From Ailanthus altissimus (lineage: Eukaryota > Streptophyta > Magnoliopsida > Sapindales > Simaroubaceae), in assembly GCA_946807835.1 (NCBI GenBank), contig CAMPEX010000001.1, forward strand, positions 2,247,001 through 2,311,000: a stretch of DNA of 64,000 nt, given 5' to 3'. Below the pieces are notes generated by a model that worked only from the letters and a program-made list of their open reading frames with translations, had not been told where the DNA came from and did not search any database. The position numbers and the translations under genes were made by a program. This document shows positions 58,418-64,000 of this stretch, piece after piece (the first letter of the stretch is position 1; each line of letters starts with the position of its first letter).

Positions 58418-59812
58418 TGATGCGATATTTCTATATCATAAATTAAGTGCAAGTATACACTATCGTATGCAAGTAATAAAGAGACTAATTAGTCGGATGT
58501 CGAACCCACAGGGATAATTTCTTCTTATTAACCAATTACTAAAATTATGTCTTTCTAATAATTATTCAGAAAAATAAAAACCTAAGAATGAATGTAAAAA
58601 ATATAAAACAAAAACACAATGTAAAGAGAATAAATGATAGCAATGTAGAGAAAACCTAGGATTAATATTATCCCTCAATATGCTTCTAATGATTAATCCT
58701 CTAATATTTAACTCACTTAGTCTTTATTATTGATCAAGACACTAATGTATTCACAAGCCTCTTCCAAGGTCATGCAAGTATACCTTAATTCACCAAATAC
58801 CTATATTCCTATGGTACTTGTAATAAATTAAGATTCATTAAGATTAGGTCTTATTGATCATACATGCCAATTAGGTATATTCCTATCCTAAGTTGAAACT
58901 TGCATATGCAACATTGAATGTTACTCTACAATCATGCATCAAATTACCTAGGTCTAAATATTATGATTCCTCTTCCGAGTTTATCAAAATATTACCAATT
59001 CATTCACCATATATTGGCCAGATATATTGAAGCATTAAACACAAGTAATTTAAATAATAAATGACTAAGTTTATTAAATACTAAAAGATATGGCAATTAA
59101 GCACATATATTGAGTTCAAATATTAACCCTAGAAAATAAGTTAGCTCATGGCTACAAGAGAACAGCAGTAAAAATAATTATAAATCATGATACAATTATT
59201 AGCAAACCGATATAGATGTCGAATTGCTCTTAATTGCGCTGCCTAGAAACTCTTGATGCCGAAGAACGTCTTGTATCTCTCTCCAAAGTTGCTTCAATTA
59301 AGCTCCTATTGCTCTCCAAGACTCGTGCTATGTATTCTTGGTGCTCTTAGGTCGTCTTGGATTCATTCTTGAAGGCTGGGAACGAGTGGCTTTATATAGG
59401 GATTGATATGAGCTTGAAAATCTCAATTCTCGTCGGACTAGGACTCGCACTACCGCTGGCGCGCTATGCATCTGTCGCTGGGGCGACGCGTGAAAAAGCT
59501 ATCACCGCTGGAGCAGTGGGATCTTGGCGCTGGGGCGCTGCATGAAAACGGCTTCACCGCTGGCGCGGTGAATTTCTGGCGCTGGGGCGCTATACGCGAC
59601 TTAAACAAGTCGTTTTTCTTATTTCGATCACTATTTCAGCGCTGGGGCGAAAATCCTTGTGGCGCTGGGGCGATGGACACATACTTTGAAAACTTTGCAC
59701 TTTAGTCCCTGTAAATAACAATAATGCACATAAATAGCCATCTATTCTCATAAAATCATAAAATATCAATAATAAAAACATGAGAAAATATATAACAATT
59801 TTGCCCTTATCA
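58418..59812 (-). repeat. LTR-B3, solo Athila-type LTR with TSD AGCAG
   Basis: On the plus strand it runs from TGATGCGATATTTC to TTGCCCTTATCA. AGCAG flanks it at 58413-58417 and 59813-59817. It is 1,395 bp and nearly the same sequence as LTR-B2. It splits the gag of the chromovirus-like element. The ORFs at 59357-59853 lie in it and are not genes. Confidence 0.95.
59452..59672. repeat. GC-rich hairpin array in LTR-B3
   Basis: Eight related units carry the core CGCTGG(G/A/C)GCG. Examples: GTCGC-TGGG-GCGAC (59474-59487), CACCGC-TGGA-GCAGTG (59503-59518), GCGC-TGGG-GCGC (59527-59538 and 59579-59590) and TTCACCGC-TGGC-GCGGTGAA (59553-59572, perfect 8-bp arms). The stems differ but stay complementary. 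The surrounding LTR is AT-rich. Confidence 0.9.
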
Positions 59813-61185
59813 AGCAGCAAGTAGAGAAGATTGAGGGGGGCCTCGACACTCAAGGAGATGAGCTACGCTCCCTCATCAGCACATCCATCGAAGCTTACGC
59901 CGATAAGCAGCGAGACTGAATTAAGGCTTTTCAGGAGAGTGTCCTCATCACAATGGATAGTATTCAAGCCCAAGTATGGGAGCTACACCGCGGGCTCGAA
60001 ACTGTCAAGGAGGATGTGGTGCTGTGCAAGTGGGTGGTGGCGAACAGGTCTGTCGCCGCTCAAGTAACGGTGTCTGCACTGAGAGTCGATGCTCCTAAGC
60101 CCAAGGAGTTCAGCGGTAAGCGGAATGCCAATAAGCTCGATAATTACTCCTGGCAGATGGAGAGATATTTCGATGCCCTAGGCGTACGGGACGAGGATAA
60201 GGTAAACATCGCGACCCTATATCTCTCTAATCATACAATTATGTGGTGGCGTAGGAAGAGCGAGGAGATTCCCAAGGGTACCTGCACCATCGATACCTGG
60301 ACAAAGTTGTAACATGAGCTGTAACGCCAATTCTATCCAGAGAATGTGGCGCACAATGCTAGGAAGCGTCTAAAGGAGTTGAGACAGAACAAGTCGATTG
60401 GCGAGTACGTGGAGGAGTACTCACTACTGATGCTGCAGATCCCCAATATGAGTAAAGAAGACTTGCTGCTCAACTTCCTTGATGGGTTACAGACATGGGC
60501 GTCCAATAAGCTGAGGCGGCGTGGAGTGCAGAACATATCCGACGCCCTTACATTGGCGAAAACGCTCACTGATTACCGCAAGGGTGATGCGGGGAAGTCT
60601 AGAAATTCGAAGCCCAATCACAGCAAAGGTGGGGGAACCAGGGAGTCTCAACCTTCGCAGGATAAGGAGGGGAAAGGTAAATCGCCCATAGGGACAGAGC
60701 AGAAGCGTAACAGCAGGAGAAAGCCGAGATCTAGCTGCTTCCTTTGCGATGGGGATCATTGGGTGAAGGATTATCCAAAGAAGAAGCCTATAAACACGAT
60801 GTTGGGGACTGAACAAATGGGTGAACAGGGACAATTGGGATGTCTACAGTCGCTCAATGCCCTCAATGCCAAGCGAACAGCCCGCGCGCCGACAGGAAAG
60901 GCGCTGATGTACGTTGAAGCCTACATTAACGGGAGAAAAACTCAAGCGCTGGTGGATACTGGAGCTACGCACAACTTTATGAAGCGTGCGGAAGCAATGC
61001 GCTTAGGCCTCAAGGTGGAGAAGGGGATTGGCTACCTCAAGACTATGAACGCCGTAATTAAGCCACTAGACGGGGTCATTCGTGGAGTCGAAATGAGCCT
61101 CGAAACCTGGAGCGGTAAGGTAAACTTTTCAGTAGCACCTCTCGATGATTTTGATGCTGTTCTTGGTATGGATTTTCTGCAGTAG

Positions 61186-62059
61186 TTTAATGTGGTGCCA
61201 CTTCCCCAACACAACTATGTATACATCCTGGAGGGAGGACCATGCATGGTGCCGACAGTAAACAAGTCAACAGATGGACAATCCAAGCCCAACGCCCACA
61301 CTACTCTCATGTCCGCCATGTAACTAAAGAAAGGAGCTAAGCGGGGAGAAGAGACATACCTCGCCATAATATGGGAGGCAGATGATGAGGCGTACGGGGG
61401 CGAAGAGGAGCTGCCAGCAGAGATCACGAAAGTGCTCCACCAGCACCAGGACGTGATGCCAGCAGCACTACCACAGAAATTACCACCAAGATGGGCTATT
61501 TGATCATGAGATTGAGCTGAAGTTGGGAGCTAAGCTGCCAGCCAAAGCCCCTTACCGAATGTCTCCACCAGAATTAGCAAAGTTGCGAAAGCAACTCAAG
61601 GAGTTGCTGGATGCAGGATTTATTCAGCCATCCAAGGCGCCCTACGGTATGCCCGTGCTTTTCCAGTGCAAGCACGATGGATCATTGCGGTTATGCATAG
61701 ACTACCGGGCGCTGAACAAGGTCACTGTCAAAAATAGGTATCCCATTCCTTTAATTGCTGACTTGTTTGATCAGTTGGTGCAGGCAAAGTATTTCTCGAA
61801 GCTGGATTTACGATCAGGTTACCATCAAGTGCGGATAGCCGAGGGTGATGAGCCGAAGACTACTTGTGTGATGCATTATAGGGCCTTTGAGTTTTTAGTT
61901 ATGCCGTTTGGCCTCACGAACACACCAGCTACTTTCTATACATTGATGAACAATATACTCCAGCCCTTCCTCAATAAATTTGTCGTCGTGTACTTGACGA
62001 CATTGTCATCTACAGCAACACTCTCGAAGAGCACGTGGTACACCTGTAGGCTATCTTGA
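61186..62059 (+). pseudogene. RT of the chromovirus-like element, first part
   Basis: After a poorly preserved linker (stop at 61321, frameshift near 61500) RT motifs are [41 protein letters not shown] (in segments), [42 protein letters not shown] and [18 protein letters not shown]. At about 61996 the catalytic region reads FVVVYL and then shifts frame, consistent with loss of one base just before the Asp-Asp codons. Confidence 0.9.
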
Positions 62060-62934
62060 AGGTGCTCCGCGAGAATGAACTGTACGTAAAGAGGGAGAAG
62101 TGCTCATTTACCAAGCCGGAGGTAGACTTTTTGGGTCATAAGATCAAAGAAGGCAGGTTGATGATGGACAGGGCGAAGATTCGCGCCATTGTGGATTGGG
62201 AGGCACCCACAAAAGTTACAGAGCTGCGGTCTTTTCTTGGGTTAGTAAACTATTATCGGAGAGTTATCAAGAGCTACTCCACCATTGCTGTACCCCTTAC
62301 CGACCTGCTAAAAAAGACTAAAGCATGGGAGTGGGCTAAGGAGTGCCAATAGGCTTTTGATCGATTGAAGACAGCAGTGATCGATGAACCAGTCTTAGCA
62401 TTGCCAAACCACTTGCTACCGTATGAGGTACATACCGATGTGTCTGACTTTGCCATTGGTGGTGTATTGATGCAGCAGGACCATCCGATCGTGTATAAGA
62501 GCCGGAAGCTCAACGAGATGGAGAGGCACTATACAATGCAAGAGAAGGAGATTATGGGGGTCATCCATTGCCTGCGCACTTGGCGTCACTATCTGCTTGG
62601 GGCAAGGTTCGTAGTAATGACGGACAATATAGCAACGAGTTACTTCCAAAGTCAGAAGAAACTCAGCCCGAAGCAAGCTAGGTGGCAGGACTTTCTGGCG
62701 AAGTTCGATTATGAGCTCGAGTACAAACCGGGAAAGGTGAATGTGGTGGCGGACGCCTTAAGCCGGAAGGTCGAGCTAGCAACTATAAGCAAGCTGAAAG
62801 GTGATTTGCTTGGCTTATTTTATGAGGGAATGAAGCATAATCCTGCAGCCACACAGCTCGTCACTCAAGCACAAGAGGGAAAGGCTCAGCGATTTTGGGT
62901 AGAAGATAGGCTTCTCTACATCAAGGGACGCTGA
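62056..62934 (+). pseudogene. RT end and RNase H of the chromovirus-like element
   Basis: It reads [29 protein letters not shown], then [15 protein letters not shown]. After a TAG at 62350, RNase H follows: VLALPNHLLPYEVHTDVSDFAIGGVL, IVYKSRKLNEMERHYTMQEKEIMGVIHCL and TDNIATSYF, ending VNVVADALSRK. RNase H would remove the RNA strand during cDNA synthesis. The frame stops at 62932 (TGA). Confidence 0.9.
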
Positions 62935-63717
62935 GTTTATGTGCCAAAGTAGGAGAACTTGCGGCGTAACCTCATTAAGGAGTGTCACGACACGAAATGG
63001 GCAGGACATCTAGGACAGCAGTGCACACGCGCCCTATTAGAGACAGTTTACTATTAGCCACACATACGGGAAGAGATAGAACAGTTTGTCAAGACTTGTC
63101 TTGTGTGCCAACAGGACAAGATCAAACAGCGGAGTTCTGCAGGGCTACTGGAGCCACTGCCCATACCGGAGAGACCTTGGGAGAGCATCTCTATGGATTT
63201 CATCGTAGCTTTACCGAAGTCCGAGGGGTATGGAACTATCATTGTGGTGGTAGATCGGTTTTCCAAGTATGCGACTTTCATACCGGCGCCCAAGGAGTGT
63301 AATGCGGAAGAGACAGCCAAACTTTTCTTCAAGCACGTAGTCAAGTACTAGAGGTTGCCGAGAGTGATAGTCATCGATTGTGATACGAGGTTTATGGGGA
63401 GATTCTGGACTGGATTGTTCAATCTCATGGGGTCGGAGCTTCACTTTTCCACCAGCTTTCACCCCTAAACGGATGGGCAGACCGAGAAGGTGAACGCATT
63501 ACTGGAGCTGTATTTGCGACACTTTGTGGGCACAAATCAGCAGGATTGGGTCAAGTTACTCGATATGGCACAGTTCTCATACAACTTGCAGAGGAGTGAA
63601 TCTATGAACCAGAGCCCATTCGAGTTAGCTACTGGCCAGCAGCCTCTCACGCCGCATGCGCTCGTGTCCAGCAATACTGGGAAGAGTCTAGCAGCCTATA
63701 AAGCTGCGAAGTCCTGA
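62935..63717 (+). pseudogene. integrase of the chromovirus-like element
   Basis: The HHCC domain reads HDTKWAGH, PHIREEIEQFVKTCLVCQQDK (62986-63120) with a TAG at 63055 where Trp is usual. The core has ISMDFIVALPKSEGYGTIIVVVDRFSKYATF (first catalytic Asp near 63196), DCDTRFMGRFW (second Asp near 63378) and DGQTEKVNALLE (Glu near 63484), so the catalytic triad residues survive. Stops at 63349 and 63466 break it, and a double stop (63715-63720) ends this segment. Confidence 0.9.
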
Positions 63718-64000
63718 TAGGAACAATCGGATAAGGCGCGGGTGTGTCTGGACAAGGCGATAAAACGGATGAAGAAATGGGCTGACGGTAAGTGAAGACA
63801 TGTTGAGTACAGCATAGGGGATTTAGTGATGGTGAAAATCCTTCTAACGCAGCACAAGTCTACGCGCCCACTTTACAAGGGTCTTGTTTGAAAATATGAG
63901 GGGCCATTTCCTATTGCCAAGAGGATTGGCAATGTCTCATACAAGGTGGAGTTGCCTTCGAGACTTCGGCTATATCCAGTGTTTCACGCAAGTTGCCTAA
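63718..64000 (+). pseudogene. integrase C-terminal part, running off the window
   Basis: It reads DKARVCLDKAIKRMKKWADGK, then HVEYSIGDLVMVKILL, KYEGPFPIAKRIGNVSYKVELPSRL and PVFHASCL. This is the GPY/F-type C-terminal module of a chromovirus-like integrase. Stops at 63793 and 63889 are TGA where Arg is usual. A chromodomain and the 3' LTR would lie beyond 64000. Confidence 0.85.

Larger units (their letters stand above)
58235..61185 (+). pseudogene. gag and protease of the chromovirus-like element, split by LTR-B3
   Basis: The gag starts MEKDGRPSDLTEERGQNP (58235), is interrupted at 58417 by LTR-B3 and resumes at 59813 (QVEKIEGGLDTQGDELRSL). Motifs are KPKEFSGKRNANKLDNY, ALGVRDEDKVNIATLYL, MWWRRK and RKRLKELRQNKSIGEYVEEY. 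The knuckle CFLCDGDHWVKDY (60736-60777) has Tyr for the last Cys. The protease has ALVDTGATHNFM (60943-60978) and FDAVLGMDFLQ before a TAG at 61183. Stops at 59917, 60310 and 60322 break gag. The 279-codon frame at 60346-61185 is the best-preserved part. Confidence 0.88.

Overview
The window is AT-rich plant nuclear DNA, very probably from a eudicot. It is almost entirely a nested graveyard of transposable elements. The evidence is several Ty1/copia and Ty3/gypsy elements, plant-type primer-binding sites, a CACTA (TNP2-type) transposon, 5-bp target-site duplications (TSDs) and many premature stops. I found no rRNA or tRNA gene, no CRISPR array and no convincing intact host gene. The only hint of a host gene is a short open frame cut by the left edge (1-134, minus).

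Layout: 1-6.4 kb holds a degenerate copia element (copia-1) with a clear 3' LTR. 6.4-7.3 kb holds a minus-strand gypsy LTR with its primer-binding site. 8.5-14.8 kb is a plus-strand gypsy polyprotein relic (gypsy-2) split by a TRIM-like element, a palindromic LTR-A copy and an Athila-type LTR. 14.8-18.5 kb is LTR-like sequence split by a solo LTR-A. 18.5-22.3 kb is a truncated CACTA transposon. 22.3-32.3 kb is a minus-strand copia relic (copia-2, carrying LTR-A as its 3' LTR), split by a 6.4-kb Tekay/Del-like gypsy with both LTRs and TSD TTATA. 32.3-44.7 kb is a minus-strand Tat-like gypsy, fused in frame to copia-2 at one end, with an internal tandem duplication and three nested LTRs. 44.7-54.5 kb is mostly LTR-A copies, one nested inside another. 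54.6-57.7 kb is an Athila-like gypsy (LTR, PBS, gag, protease). 57.7-64 kb is a chromovirus-like gypsy running off the right edge, with a solo LTR in its gag.

Four repeat families are used in the names. LTR-A is about 1.9-2.3 kb, begins TGTTGGGATTTGTGC, has eight copies, and is the LTR of copia-2. LTR-B is about 1.05-1.4 kb, Athila-type, with four copies. LTR-C and LTR-D are less certain. Exact TSDs are visible for LTR-A2 (CTCCC), A6 (GGCTA), A7 (AGATC), A8 (GGAAT), LTR-B2 (CTTTC), LTR-B3 (AGCAG), the Tekay-like element (TTATA) and a Tekay-like solo LTR (GAACA). These give a relative insertion order.

I did not find a new functional system. The most unusual structures are: a 388-bp-arm palindrome made from an LTR-A copy; an array of small hairpins with matching flanks in LTR-B; paired 8-bp hairpins in LTR-A; an in-frame gypsy-integrase/copia-integrase chimeric frame; a 655/667-bp tandem duplication in the Tat-like element; and a stop-codon pattern expected from cytosine deamination. 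All assignments rest on reading the sequence and on remembered family motifs. No search was run.
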